DNA of 64,000 bases from assembly GCF_002913045.1 (NCBI RefSeq), contig NZ_PPAF01000035.1, forward strand, positions 558,001 through 622,000. The letters are read 5' to 3'. The number at the start of each line of letters is the position of its first letter. The stretch's first letter is position 1. A program made the position numbers and the translations under genes. Source of the stretch: Campylobacter concisus. Lineage in GTDB: Bacteria > Campylobacterota > Campylobacteria > Campylobacterales > Campylobacteraceae. The notes beneath the pieces were generated by a model. The model was not told the origin of the DNA. It made no database searches and saw only the letters and a program-made list of their open reading frames with translations. Below are positions 36,452 to 45,094 of this stretch, piece after piece.

Positions 36452-36469
36452 GATTATCATCTCATAATC
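36452..36469. promoter_or_regulatory. Palindrome with Fur-like half sites in a gene-free gap
   Basis: GATTATCATCTCATAATC is a 6-6-6 palindrome whose arms resemble Fur half sites (ATTATC). It lies in the 231-base gap between the rpoD hairpin and the end of the heme operon, where no gene start was found. I saw nothing else definite in this gap. Confidence 0.3.
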
Positions 36470-36544
36470 ACATTACACTCACTAATGAAAATAAAATTTG
36501 CAGGATTATTAAAATTTTAAAACAAAAATAGGCAGAAAATGAGT

Positions 36545-37063
36545 TTAAATTTTAACCCCTCTAAATGCTTCCTTTGCAGCTTTTATATCAGCCTCATCTG
36601 GGTGCGTTTTGGCTCGCTCCCATCGCTCTAGTCGCTCAGGCGTTAGAGCAAATCTCGGATCATCAGGCATAGCTTTACCAAGTTTTTTTAGTTGCTCTAT
36701 TACTTCAGGGGCAATCGCACCTTGACAGATAAACGTGCGCAAAATTTCATTGCCATTTTGCATAAATAGCTCTTTGCCTTGATCTATCGCCTGCGTGGCA
36801 TGCGCACTTGGTATATCAGCACCAAGGGTTATAAAAAAGCCTATTTTTTTATTTTTTACACTTTGAGAGATAAATTTTTTAAATTCCTTCTCCGGTGAGC
36901 CCTGATCTATATAGTATCCAAGCGCGATAAAGTCAAACTCACTCAAATTTATCTCACACGCATTGGCAAAATTTATCGCCTCACAGCTAAGCTCACCAGC
37001 AATAGCCTCTGCTATCTTTTTTGTATTTCCACTTTTTGATGTATATATCACAATACTTTTCAT
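36545..37063 (-). CDS. Flavodoxin-family protein of the heme operon
   Basis: This 172-residue protein has the FMN-binding flavodoxin motif IVIYTSKSGNTKKIAEAIA (4-22) and the short loop DFIALGYYIDQGSPEKEF. A C-terminal extension of about 45 residues (PEVIEQLKKLGKAMPDDPRFALTPERLERWERA) is longer than in simple electron-transfer flavodoxins. It resembles the flavodoxin-like proteins related to the bilin-linked BilS group (tentative). It overlaps the radical-SAM gene by four bases and ends the operon. A plausible role is electron supply to heme breakdown or reduction of its tetrapyrrole product. Confidence 0.75.
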   Translation of the reverse strand: MKSIVIYTSKSGNTKKIAEAIAGELSCEAINFANACEINLSEFDFIALGYYIDQGSPEKEFKKFISQSVKNKKIGFFITLGADIPSAHATQAIDQGKELFMQNGNEILRTFICQGAIAPEVIEQLKKLGKAMPDDPRFALTPERLERWERAKTHPDEADIKAAKEAFRGVKI

Positions 37064-38289
37064 AAAAACTCCTTCTTAGAAATTTCCATCACTGCATTTG
37101 CGATAGAATTTCCCCAAAATACGCCATCTTTTGTAAAATTTAAAGAGTTATTTTCGATTTTTAGATATCCACTTTCCTCACATTTTTTAAAAAGATCCAT
37201 AAGCTCATTAGCACACGTCTGGCTCACAAATTTAAAAACACGCTCAAGGCTTATTTGTGGATACTGAAAAAGATTTACAAATCTATCAAACTCCATCTGT
37301 CTAGCAGTCATGTGACCCATAACTTTCATCTTTTGACTCATGTTATAGATACCAAACTCCCCTAGCCTGCCACCAGCTCCTTTTCCAAGAGGCAAGACAT
37401 CAGCACCTGCATGAGATAGTCTTATATATTTATATTGGTCCCTACCCTTTTTGGCCACCTTTGTATACTCTAAAATTTCATAGTCACCTTGACTTAAAAT
37501 TTCGTCTAAAAATGCGTGGTGCAAGCTCTTATCGACTTCTACGTCATAGTAATCCTCGCTTATGGTCCTACTAAGTACCGAGCCATCTAAAAACTGAAGC
37601 GAATAAAAACTCGCACTATCAATGCCTAGCTCACGCACTAGCTTAGCATCTCTTACTACCTCATCGACGCTTTCATTAGGATAGTTATATATAATATCAA
37701 CACAAAGCATTTCACTAAATTTCTCACGCAGATCACGTAGATGTTTTACGGCTCCATCTGAACTATGTGTGCGATTTAGCAGCTTTCTGCCAGCCTCACT
37801 AAATGTTTGCACGCCGATACTGTATCTATTTACGCCAAGTTCGTTTAAAAGGCGAAGCTTGCTTATATTTAGATTATGAAGCGTACTTTCTAAGCTAAAT
37901 TCGCACTCAGGCAGGATATTAAAGCTGCCCTTAAGTGCGTTTATCACCTGCTCTAAGTGTCTCTCTTTTAATATCGTTGGGGTGCCGCCACCAAAATAGA
38001 CGCTACCTATTTTCTTGCTTTTTAAGTAGTTCGTGGCGGAGTATTTTTCTATCTCGCTTAGTAGAAATTTTGTATACTCATCAAGCTCATCTTCAAGCTT
38101 TGTCCTATTCATCGAGCAAAACGAGCAAATGTTATCACAAAACGGCACATGAATGTAGATCACTCCTTCATTCTCATCTGGCGCACTCTCTAAAAATTCC
38201 CATAGCTCATCTTCACTCACCATATCAGGTCTTTTTGAAGGAGCTACGCTATGCCCTTTTATACGTTTGTTAAACATTTGTATACTCAC
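37060..38289 (-). CDS. Radical-SAM heme-utilization protein (HutW/ChuW type, HemN-like)
   Basis: This 409-residue protein has the radical-SAM cysteines C51-x3-C55-x2-C58 (VPFCDNICSFC) and the HemN-like GSVYFGGGTPTIL. The C-terminal HemN-type extension contains GKGAGGRLGEFGIYNMSQ. It lacks the usual coproporphyrinogen oxidase context. Embedded in a heme-uptake operon it fits the HutW/ChuW group, which opens heme without oxygen to release iron and form a linear tetrapyrrole (anaerobilin). It overlaps genes on both sides by four bases. A second HemN-type oxidase elsewhere in the genome cannot be excluded. Confidence 0.8.
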   Translation of the reverse strand: MSIQMFNKRIKGHSVAPSKRPDMVSEDELWEFLESAPDENEGVIYIHVPFCDNICSFCSMNRTKLEDELDEYTKFLLSEIEKYSATNYLKSKKIGSVYFGGGTPTILKERHLEQVINALKGSFNILPECEFSLESTLHNLNISKLRLLNELGVNRYSIGVQTFSEAGRKLLNRTHSSDGAVKHLRDLREKFSEMLCVDIIYNYPNESVDEVVRDAKLVRELGIDSASFYSLQFLDGSVLSRTISEDYYDVEVDKSLHHAFLDEILSQGDYEILEYTKVAKKGRDQYKYIRLSHAGADVLPLGKGAGGRLGEFGIYNMSQKMKVMGHMTARQMEFDRFVNLFQYPQISLERVFKFVSQTCANELMDLFKKCEESGYLKIENNSLNFTKDGVFWGNSIANAVMEISKKEFL

Positions 38290-39095
38290 TTGTTAAGCAT
38301 GTTAAATAGCTCATTTGCGGCCTCATTTATGCGAGGTGTACCACGTAAGACAAGACTTGATGGGACGTTTAAAATTTTAGAGTTCTTGGCTGCGCTAGTT
38401 GCTTTTAGTACTGGATTTTGCGATAAAAAATCACTGCCATCTTTCATGCCTACTACTATTATGAAGTCTGGATTTTGCGCTAGGATAAATTCATTTTGAA
38501 CGATCGGCATCGCTCCAGTTAGGCCACCTGCTACATTTTTCATACCAAATTTAGCAAACATATCCCCAGGCAAGCTAGCATCGTTAAAGGCAACTAGTGG
38601 GGTAGCTGCATAAACGCCTAAAATTTTCTTACCGCTTAAATTTGAGTTTTGAAATTTTAAAAAATCCTGCTTTATCTTAGCCACAAGCTCGCCAGCACGC
38701 TCTTTTTTACCTGTGATATCGCCCATTTTTTCTATATTTTTGCAAATATCGTCTACGCTATTTGCCTGCATCGTAAGTGTATTTATACCAAATTTAGCAA
38801 GGTCGGCGTTTACACCATCAGAGTGAAAGCTAGTAACTACAAGATCGGGCTTTAGCTCGACTATACGCTCTAAATTTGGCTTTGTATAAGTGCCAACGCT
38901 CTTTAGCTTTTCCGTCTTATCCTCAGGCCAAATCTTACCAAACTCAAGAGTAGAAATAGCTGCGATCTGATCTTCAGCCTCTAACATATACATCATCTCA
39001 ACCACTGCAGGATCGAGTACAACGATATTTTTAGCACTTAGGCTAACACCGCCAAAACCAAGTAAAAATACAAAAACTAAAAATACTTTTTTCAT
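38286..39095 (-). CDS. chuT: Periplasmic heme-type substrate-binding protein of ABC importer
   Basis: This 269-residue protein has a signal peptide (about 1-20). The cobalamin/heme/siderophore binding-protein fold is visible in NIVVLDPAVVEMMYMLEAEDQIAAIS, then VGTYTKPNLERIVELKPDLVVTS, and FILAQNPDFIIVVG. It delivers its ligand to the permease encoded upstream. I chose the ATG at 39095 after AAAGGAGATTTC; a longer in-frame start would overlap the ATPase gene and destroy the signal peptide. The gene name follows C. jejuni/E. coli heme-uptake usage and is provisional, because siderophore or cobalamin binding would look similar. Confidence 0.82.
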   Translation of the reverse strand: MKKVFLVFVFLLGFGGVSLSAKNIVVLDPAVVEMMYMLEAEDQIAAISTLEFGKIWPEDKTEKLKSVGTYTKPNLERIVELKPDLVVTSFHSDGVNADLAKFGINTLTMQANSVDDICKNIEKMGDITGKKERAGELVAKIKQDFLKFQNSNLSGKKILGVYAATPLVAFNDASLPGDMFAKFGMKNVAGGLTGAMPIVQNEFILAQNPDFIIVVGMKDGSDFLSQNPVLKATSAAKNSKILNVPSSLVLRGTPRINEAANELFNMLNK

Positions 39096-39114
39096 GAAAT
39101 CTCCTTTAAAATTA

Positions 39115-39882
39115 TCATTTTGGTAAAACAAATGGCATATCATTTTTATATATGATATCTGCCTTAAGGCCATAAATTTCATCTAAAATTTCTGGATTAT
39201 AAAGCTCTCTGACACTCCCTTTGTGAGCTATCACACCACCTTTTAGCATTAAAATTTCATCACATATCAGTGAGGCTAAATTTAGATCATGAAGCACCGC
39301 TATGGTGACTAAATTTAGCTCACGAGTAAGATGCGAGCAAAGCTTTAACACCTCTATAGCATGGCTTAGATCAAGGGCTGATGTAGGCTCATCAAGAAGT
39401 AAAACTTTAGGCTCGCTAACTATTGCACGAGCAAGCAAAGCTCTAGCAAATTCGCCACCACTTAGTGAGTTTGCTACTCGGTCTTTAAATTTAGCCAGCC
39501 CAAAAGTCTGCAAAGCCTCATCAACTAGTGCAATATCATGAGAGCTATAACCACTAAAAGAGCTTTTTAGATGAGCATATCTACCCATCAAAACAAGCTC
39601 AAAAACGCTTAATGGCATCGCAAGTGCGCTTTTTTGAGGTACAAAACTAGTCGTTCTCGCAAGCTCTTTTATGCTGTAGCTTTGTACATCTTTTTCTAAA
39701 ATTTTGATACTTCCAGCGCTTGGAGAAAGTAAATTTAAGATACATTTTAAAAGTGTTGATTTGCCACATCCATTAGAGCCCAAAAGACCTATAAATTTTC
39801 CACTTTTGGCAGTAAAGCTTATATTTTTTAGCACACTTGTTTGCGCATATGAAAAGCTTAAGTTTGACACTTCTACGCTCAA
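39115..39882 (-). CDS. Heme-type ABC importer ATPase
   Basis: This 255-residue ATPase has Walker A GSNGCGKST, the signature LSGGE, Walker B VLLLDEPTSALD and the switch His in VLHDLNLAS. It belongs to the FecE/HmuV group that powers heme, siderophore and cobalamin import. It overlaps the permease stop by four bases, and the binding-protein gene follows after 19 bases with its own strong ribosome-binding site. In vivo it works as a dimer on the cytoplasmic side of the permease. Confidence 0.88.
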   Translation of the reverse strand: MSVEVSNLSFSYAQTSVLKNISFTAKSGKFIGLLGSNGCGKSTLLKCILNLLSPSAGSIKILEKDVQSYSIKELARTTSFVPQKSALAMPLSVFELVLMGRYAHLKSSFSGYSSHDIALVDEALQTFGLAKFKDRVANSLSGGEFARALLARAIVSEPKVLLLDEPTSALDLSHAIEVLKLCSHLTRELNLVTIAVLHDLNLASLICDEILMLKGGVIAHKGSVRELYNPEILDEIYGLKADIIYKNDMPFVLPK

Positions 39883-40862
39883 TGCACACTCCTTTTTAGA
39901 TAAAGTGCTAAAAATAGAAAAAATGGTGCTCCAAAAAACGCACTAATAACGCCAACTGGCACTTCAACCGGGCTTAAAATACTCTTCCCCACTACGTCAC
40001 AAGCTAGCAAAAACGCTCCTCCTCCAAGAGTAGAAAGCGGCAGTAAAATAGCGTTGTTTGAGGTATTTAAAAGCATTCTAAAAGAGTGTGGAATAATGAG
40101 CCCAACAAAGCCTATCATGCCGGTAAATGCGACCGAAAAAGCAACCGTGAGCGAAGCTATGACAAGCAGACGCTTCTTAAGTGCATCGACATCTATACCA
40201 AGGCTTTTTGCCTCGTCTTCCCCGCTTAAAAGTATCGTTAATTCAAAGCGTTTTAGATAAAAATATATCATGCAAAATATAAGTGGAATAGCGATTATGC
40301 CGACCTTCTGCCACGTGGCAGAACCTAAATAACCCATCATCCATGCCACTATCTTAAAACTATCCTCGCCGATAAGATATGTCGCAAAACTCGTAAATGC
40401 CCCTAGAAATGATGAAAAAGCGATACCAATTATTAAAAGTGTAGCAATAGAGCGACTACGATTATAAACTCCAAAAATGGCAAGTGTAAGCAGGCTCGAA
40501 GACAAAAAGGCAAAGATACCATAGTAAATTTCTGATAATCCAAGAAGATATGCCACTACCGCTCCAAATGTCGCAGATGCGGCTATACCGATGATATATG
40601 GGTCTGCAAGCGGATTTAAAAAGACGCTTTGTGTTACAACACCCGAGCTAGCCAAAAGCATGCCTATAAGCAGAGCCATTACAAGTCTTGGTAGTCTAAT
40701 GTCAAACAAGATGGTCTCTTTCATATCGTCTATTTTGTTATTAAATATAAAATTTAAAATCTCACCCATACTTATGTCAGAACCGCCTATACTAAGCGAG
40801 ATAAAAGAGAGCAAAACAATGAGCATGATAAGCAAAACGGCAAGCTTGGTGCTACCCTGCAT
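39879..40862 (-). CDS. Heme-type ABC importer permease (FecCD/BtuC family)
   Basis: This 327-residue permease has about nine to ten helices and the FecCD motifs FDIRLPRLVMALLIGMLLASSGVVTQSVFLNPLADPYIIGI, GIAFSSFLGAFTSF and GFVGLIIPHSFRMLLN. I chose the ATG at 40862 after AAAAGGAAATTT. An in-frame start 171 bases earlier would add an unlikely leader of Lys, Ile, Asn and Phe and would lie across the Fur-like box. It heads the operon permease-ATPase-binding protein-HutW-flavodoxin. Confidence 0.88.
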   Translation of the reverse strand: MQGSTKLAVLLIMLIVLLSFISLSIGGSDISMGEILNFIFNNKIDDMKETILFDIRLPRLVMALLIGMLLASSGVVTQSVFLNPLADPYIIGIAASATFGAVVAYLLGLSEIYYGIFAFLSSSLLTLAIFGVYNRSRSIATLLIIGIAFSSFLGAFTSFATYLIGEDSFKIVAWMMGYLGSATWQKVGIIAIPLIFCMIYFYLKRFELTILLSGEDEAKSLGIDVDALKKRLLVIASLTVAFSVAFTGMIGFVGLIIPHSFRMLLNTSNNAILLPLSTLGGGAFLLACDVVGKSILSPVEVPVGVISAFFGAPFFLFLALYLKRSVH

Positions 40863-41012
40863 AAATTTCCTTTTAATACAAATGGCTAAAAACAACAAAA
40901 AGCATAAAAATAAGCAGAAAATATAATTTTTAAATAAAAGATATAAATTTTCTAAAATATTATTATTAACTCGTAATTTTAAAAAAATAAGCTTAATTCT
41001 CGCTTTAAAAAT

Positions 41013-41031
41013 ATTAATGATAATTTTAATC
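41013..41031. promoter_or_regulatory. Fur-box-like site in the divergent heme promoter region
   Basis: The 19 bases ATTAATGATAATTTTAATC match the classical Fur consensus at 14 positions, with ten in a row. It lies in the 233-base gap between the importer operon and the heme oxygenase gene, upstream of a TATGAT element at 41051. One Fur dimer here could repress both directions when iron is plentiful. Confidence 0.6.
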
Positions 41032-41095
41032 AATTTTAAGTTTTCTTTAGTATGATTTTGCGATTTTTAATTTTATTTTTATAAGGAGAACAGTT

Positions 41096-41830
41096 TTGAA
41101 ACAAAGAGCATTAAACCACATGAATAAGGATCATTTGGATATAGTGATCGAGTTTTGTAAGAAATTTAGCGGCGTAGCTGAGCCTACAAATGTCAAAATG
41201 ACTGATATAAACGAAGATGGTATGGAAATAACATGTGATCAGGCAAAAACATTTGTACCATTTTTAAGCAAAGCAGGTGGAGATGGTTTTAGAGAGTCGA
41301 TCATCGAGCTTTATATGAGCATCAAGGGCGATACAAACAGCTCTAGTGTGCAAGGCGGAATGATGAAATTTATAAATAGCTTTAAGACTGTTGTGATCTC
41401 AAGCATTCTTGACGGACAAGCGGTTTCGTCGTATTCACCTTTCATAAAAGAAAACAATGAGTTTTATATCTGCATATCATCAGTAGCAGATCACTACCAC
41501 TCAATAAAACAAAACCCGGATAAAATTTCACTCCTTTTTATTCAGGATGAAAAAGACGCAAAAAGTCTATTTGCTCGTGTAAGAGTAAGCTTTGAAGCTA
41601 AAGCTGAGTTTATGAGCGACAGTGCAAGAGATGAATTTATATCAAAATTTGAGAGTGCCTTTGCAAATGAATCAGCACTTGCATTTATTAAAGAGATGAA
41701 AGACTTCTATATAGTAAAACTTACCCCAACAAAAGGTAGATATGTAAAAGGCTTTGGCGCAGCATATGACACAGTAGGACTCCAAGTTGTCGATAGTGGT
41801 AGAGTAAACAACCCTCACACTAAAAAATAG
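41096..41830 (+). CDS. chuZ: HugZ/ChuZ-family heme oxygenase
   Basis: This 244-residue protein starts with a DUF2470-like segment (LNHMNKDHLDIVIEFCKKF). It continues with the split-barrel flavin-reductase-like fold, including SSYSPFIKENNEFYICISSVADHYHS. It ends with the HugZ signature KGRYVKGFGAAYDTVGLQVVDSG. These enzymes bind heme and cleave it with oxygen to biliverdin-type products, freeing iron. The start is a TTG seven bases after AAGGAG. Divergent orientation from the heme importer with a Fur-like box between them supports iron-controlled expression. Confidence 0.9.
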   Translation: MKQRALNHMNKDHLDIVIEFCKKFSGVAEPTNVKMTDINEDGMEITCDQAKTFVPFLSKAGGDGFRESIIELYMSIKGDTNSSSVQGGMMKFINSFKTVVISSILDGQAVSSYSPFIKENNEFYICISSVADHYHSIKQNPDKISLLFIQDEKDAKSLFARVRVSFEAKAEFMSDSARDEFISKFESAFANESALAFIKEMKDFYIVKLTPTKGRYVKGFGAAYDTVGLQVVDSGRVNNPHTKK

Positions 41831-41835
41831 TCACT

Positions 41836-41863
41836 TTTGTAAGGCCGTTTTTGGTCTTACAAA
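41836..41863 (+). terminator. Hairpin terminator of the heme oxygenase gene
   Basis: TTTGTAAGGCC pairs with GGTCTTACAAA with one mismatch around a six-base loop, five bases after the stop codon. The 224 bases from here to the next hairpin are AT-rich and hold no gene that I can support. Confidence 0.6.
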
Positions 41864-42087
41864 TTTATACCTCTTAAAATTTATTTTTGCCTTGCTATAA
41901 AAATTTAAAAGATACAAGACGTGATATTTTTGCTTGTTATCATAAAAATGGTTTGGTTTTGCCTGAACTCGAGAAAATCTAGCATCAAAATTCCTCAATA
42001 TGCCTATACCTATAATCTAAACTATAAACATATTTCATCCAAACAAGATAGAATCATTATAAAAATTTATTAGAAACTAAAAAAGAA

Positions 42088-42110
42088 TTTACCGGTGCAA
42101 GACCGGTAAA
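42088..42110 (-). terminator. Hairpin terminator of the flagellin-like gene
   Basis: TTTACCGGT pairs perfectly with ACCGGTAAA around a five-base loop. On the minus strand TTCTTTTTTAG follows. It lies three bases past the flaC-like stop codon. Confidence 0.8.
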
Positions 42111-42113
42111 AAT

Positions 42114-42869
42114 TTATTCAGCTAGAAGTTTATCTAGTTTTGCAGCTAAGCTCGTAGTATCATGAGCTTTGGCTAAGCTCGCAGCATGTAGCTTTAAATT
42201 TGCTTGTAAATTTTCTTCCAAGTTCTTTGCGATATCACTACTATCAAGATTTTCTACACTATTAGCATTTGCCACGCTCCTTGCGGCTAGAGCATTTATA
42301 CCTCTAAATACAGCATTTTGTGTTGATCCGATCTCTGAGCGAAGTGAATTTATATTTTTTAAAATTTCACCTGTATTTGAGCCGTCATCTTTTACATTTA
42401 AAAGAGCATTTGTGCCCAAATTTATATTTTTTGTACTCTCACCTGTAAAAAATCCAAGCTCAGCATCAAATACGTTTTTACCGTTAAATTTAGCCTCTTT
42501 TACGCTATCATTCATAGCATTTCTTAGTGCGTTGATTTCGCCCTTTATGCCTTTTTGTTCATTTGCTGAGAGAGTAGGATTTGTAAGCTTACTTGAAAGC
42601 TCGCCTATTCTATCCGTACTTTTACTTAAATTTAAAAGCGTTGAATCAGCGATTTGAAGCATTCCAATCATGTCGTTTGCATTTGCCAAACCTTCGTTCA
42701 AGACATTTGTTTGCGAAAGCAAACTCTCTGTGATTTGCAAATTTGCACCTGATGCTTTGATCTCGCTATTTGCAGAGATAGCATTTAGCGCTTTCTTCTC
42801 GCTATTTTTTGCTTGATCTAAATAATAGTTTCCTGAAGCCTGGTTTGCAGTATAAGTTCCTAACTTCAT
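42114..42869 (-). CDS. flaC: FlaC-like flagellin-related secreted protein
   Basis: This 251-residue protein has the ends of flagellin without the variable central domain. The N-terminal part (SEKKALNAISANSEIKASGANLQITESLLSQTNVLNEGLANANDMIGMLQIADSTLLNLS) and the C-terminal helical part (IGSTQNAVFRGINALAARSVANANSVENL) match C. jejuni FlaC in layout and length. FlaC is exported by the flagellar system and can bind host cells rather than building the filament. AAAAAGGAGTTGTT precedes the ATG. No sigma-54 element is visible upstream. Confidence 0.85.
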   Translation of the reverse strand: MKLGTYTANQASGNYYLDQAKNSEKKALNAISANSEIKASGANLQITESLLSQTNVLNEGLANANDMIGMLQIADSTLLNLSKSTDRIGELSSKLTNPTLSANEQKGIKGEINALRNAMNDSVKEAKFNGKNVFDAELGFFTGESTKNINLGTNALLNVKDDGSNTGEILKNINSLRSEIGSTQNAVFRGINALAARSVANANSVENLDSSDIAKNLEENLQANLKLHAASLAKAHDTTSLAAKLDKLLAE

Positions 42870-42953
42870 AACAACTCCTTTTTAATAATTCGCTACCGAT
42901 TCTACTATAAATTCTATAAAAAGTTGCAAAATCTTTATAAAATCTATTTTTCT

Positions 42954-44246
42954 TTACTCTTCTAGTCTTACTGCAACTGATTTTTTATGAGCAGTTAGCC
43001 CTTCAGCTTCGGCTAGCTGCATACATGATTTGCCAAGATGCATGATACCTTTTCTACTCACTGAAATAATAGAGCTTCGCTTCATGAAATTTTCAACTCC
43101 AAGCGGTGAGTAAAATCTCGCACTTCCGCCAGTTGGTAATGTGTGATTTGGCCCAGCTATATAATCTCCCATCGCTTCAGGTGTAAAGTGTCCAAAAAAT
43201 ATAGCGCCTGCATGAGTCACCTCATCCATATAGCTTAAAGCATCATTTGTGGCGATCTCTAGGTGCTCAACAGCAAGCTCATTCATGAGAGCAAAACACT
43301 CTTTTAGATCTTTTGCTACTATTATTGCAGCTTTATTTCTTATGCTTGCACCTGCAATCGCTTCACGTTTTAGTGTCTTTAGCTCATCTTCGATGTGTTT
43401 TTGCACCGCTCTTGCAAAAGCCTCTACCGGTGTTATCAAAAAGGCACTTGCTATCTCATCGTGCTCGGCTTGTGAGAGTAGATCGATCGCTATGTGGCGA
43501 GGATCAGCGCTATCATCAGCGATCACGCCTATCTCACTTGGACCAGCGATCATATCGATATTTACGTCGCCATAAACTAGTTTTTTGGCAGTCGCTACGT
43601 AGATATTGCCAGGTCCTGTGATGACATCGACCTTTGGCACGGTCGCTGTGCCGTACGCCATCGCTGCGATCGCACTTGCACCGCCTATCTTAAAGGCTGT
43701 TTTTATGCCGCAAAGGTGCATCGCAGCAAGAAGCAGAGGATTTACCTTGCCATTTGGTGCTGGAGTACAAACCACGATCTCTTTTACACCGGCCACGATA
43801 GCAGGCACTGCATTCATAAGCAGTGAGCTAGGATATGCTGCCTTACCACCAGGGATGTAAAGGCCGGCACGATCAACCGCGGTGTATTTTGCACCAAGTA
43901 AGATGTCGTGCTCATCTTTGTAGGTCCAGTCGCTTGGCTTTGTGCGCTCATGATAGCTTTTTATCCTATCGTGAGCTAAATTTAAAGCTACTCTCAGAGC
44001 ATTATCTAACGAATTATAGGCAGCCTCCATCTCTTTTACGTCGATTATTATGTCGTTTTTGCCTATGACGCTAAATTTATCAAATTTTGTTATCTGGGCA
44101 AAAAGTGCACTATCACCATCTTTTCTTATCTCATCTATTATGCCTGCAACCACTGGCATTACAGCGCTCATATCATTATCACTTCGTTTAACAAGCTGTA
44201 AAAATTTACTCTCAAAATCAGCGTCACTACTATGAAAAAATTTCAT
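42954..44246 (-). CDS. hisD: Histidinol dehydrogenase
   Basis: This 430-residue zinc enzyme performs the final two oxidations of histidine synthesis. Motifs include the long nucleotide-site block VDVITGPGNIYVATAKKLVYG, DLLSQAEHDEIASA with the metal-binding Gln/His, and GPNHTLPTGGSARFYSPLGVENFMKRSSI. Length is normal. Its start overlaps the stop of the PLP-enzyme gene upstream, so it is transcribed at the end of the peb4-fba unit rather than in a histidine operon. Confidence 0.96.
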   Translation of the reverse strand: MKFFHSSDADFESKFLQLVKRSDNDMSAVMPVVAGIIDEIRKDGDSALFAQITKFDKFSVIGKNDIIIDVKEMEAAYNSLDNALRVALNLAHDRIKSYHERTKPSDWTYKDEHDILLGAKYTAVDRAGLYIPGGKAAYPSSLLMNAVPAIVAGVKEIVVCTPAPNGKVNPLLLAAMHLCGIKTAFKIGGASAIAAMAYGTATVPKVDVITGPGNIYVATAKKLVYGDVNIDMIAGPSEIGVIADDSADPRHIAIDLLSQAEHDEIASAFLITPVEAFARAVQKHIEDELKTLKREAIAGASIRNKAAIIVAKDLKECFALMNELAVEHLEIATNDALSYMDEVTHAGAIFFGHFTPEAMGDYIAGPNHTLPTGGSARFYSPLGVENFMKRSSIISVSRKGIMHLGKSCMQLAEAEGLTAHKKSVAVRLEE

Positions 44247-45094
44247 TTATGCTCCTTTAATTTTAATTTTCTCTCATATCTTTGTCTTTGTGTAATGTTA
44301 CCTAAAATTCCGCCCTGGTGGATATATAAAATTTCAGCTCCAAGCCTATCTAAATTTGCAAAAAGCGTGATAAAGCCAACAGGGTCATACACTAGGTCAA
44401 ATTCCACGCCACTTTTGCAAGCCTCTAGCCAAATTTCATAAAGCTCTTGGTATAAATTCCCAAAATGATACTTCTTTGGGGGATTTAAAATTTGCACTTT
44501 ACTATCTTTATCTAGCTCATAAATTTGCTTTTTTAGATAGTCGCCATCCCCCACGCATGGAGCAGTAAAGACTCTAAGGTCGGTGTGTTTTGCTAGGTAG
44601 CAGGCACTAGTTCCAGTGCCAGATGGCAAAAATATATCAGGCCTTATGCCACTTTTTTTGCTCCACCCATTTATCTCATTTGCCTGCGTAATAAAGCCAA
44701 GCTCAGCCTCGCTTTGCGCTACGCCCTCGTTTATAAAAAGTGCATTTTGGCTCTTTGCTAGCTCTTTGGCAAATTTCTCACGCTTCTCTTTTACAAAAAT
44801 TTCCATGCCATTTTCAAGTGCAAATTTGAAATTTCCAACCGGATTTTGCTTTAAATTTGAGTTTAGATGAGAGACGATGTAGTAAAATTTAAGCCCCTTT
44901 AGCTTGGCAAAAAGACTTAGGCTATACATCGCATTTGACTGGCTTGAGCCGTGAGATACGATGGCTTTGATGCCGCTAAGATCAGCGTTTAAAAAATACT
45001 CTAGTTTTCTTGCTTTGTTGCCATTAAACTCGCCTAGCAGATCATCTCTTAAAAGCAAAAATTCTCGCCCTCTTAAGCGAATTTTATCAATCAC
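44243..45094 (-). CDS. PLP-dependent ACC deaminase/D-cysteine desulfhydrase-like protein
   Basis: This 283-residue protein has the fold-type II motif RDDLLGEFNGNKARKLEYFL with the PLP lysine (GNKARKLE), and SHGSSQSNAMYSLSLFAKLKGL. The phosphate-binding loop PSGTGTSACYLA is also present. Relatives cleave D-cysteine or 1-aminocyclopropane-1-carboxylate. It is shorter than typical members (about 330), and the substrate is unknown. It overlaps hisD by four and the OmpA-like gene by eight bases. Confidence 0.72.
   Translation of the reverse strand: MIDKIRLRGREFLLLRDDLLGEFNGNKARKLEYFLNADLSGIKAIVSHGSSQSNAMYSLSLFAKLKGLKFYYIVSHLNSNLKQNPVGNFKFALENGMEIFVKEKREKFAKELAKSQNALFINEGVAQSEAELGFITQANEINGWSKKSGIRPDIFLPSGTGTSACYLAKHTDLRVFTAPCVGDGDYLKKQIYELDKDSKVQILNPPKKYHFGNLYQELYEIWLEACKSGVEFDLVYDPVGFITLFANLDRLGAEILYIHQGGILGNITQRQRYERKLKLKEHK

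Noticed and set aside
39096-39182. Earlier start of the heme-binding protein at 39182
   Set aside because: It would overlap the ATPase gene and bury the signal peptide 29 residues inside the protein.
40863-41033. N-terminal extension of the heme permease starting at 41033
   Set aside because: The leader is a Lys/Ile/Asn/Phe-rich translation of AT-rich promoter DNA containing the Fur-like box; the ATG at 40862 has a strong ribosome-binding site and starts the normal first helix.
41864-42087. Possible small gene or RNA in the gap between the heme oxygenase and flaC terminators
   Set aside because: The region is AT-rich, with no start codon plus ribosome-binding site, no tRNA-like elements and no stem beyond the two terminators.
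42870-42953. Sigma-54 or sigma-28 promoter upstream of the FlaC-like gene
   Set aside because: There is no GG at the required distance from TTGC, and the only sigma-28-like hint (ATCGGTAG) has no convincing partner element, so I did not list it.
44050-44441. Plus-strand frames over the hisD/PLP-enzyme junction
   Set aside because: They are shadows of two recognised genes whose starts and stops overlap in the normal operon manner.
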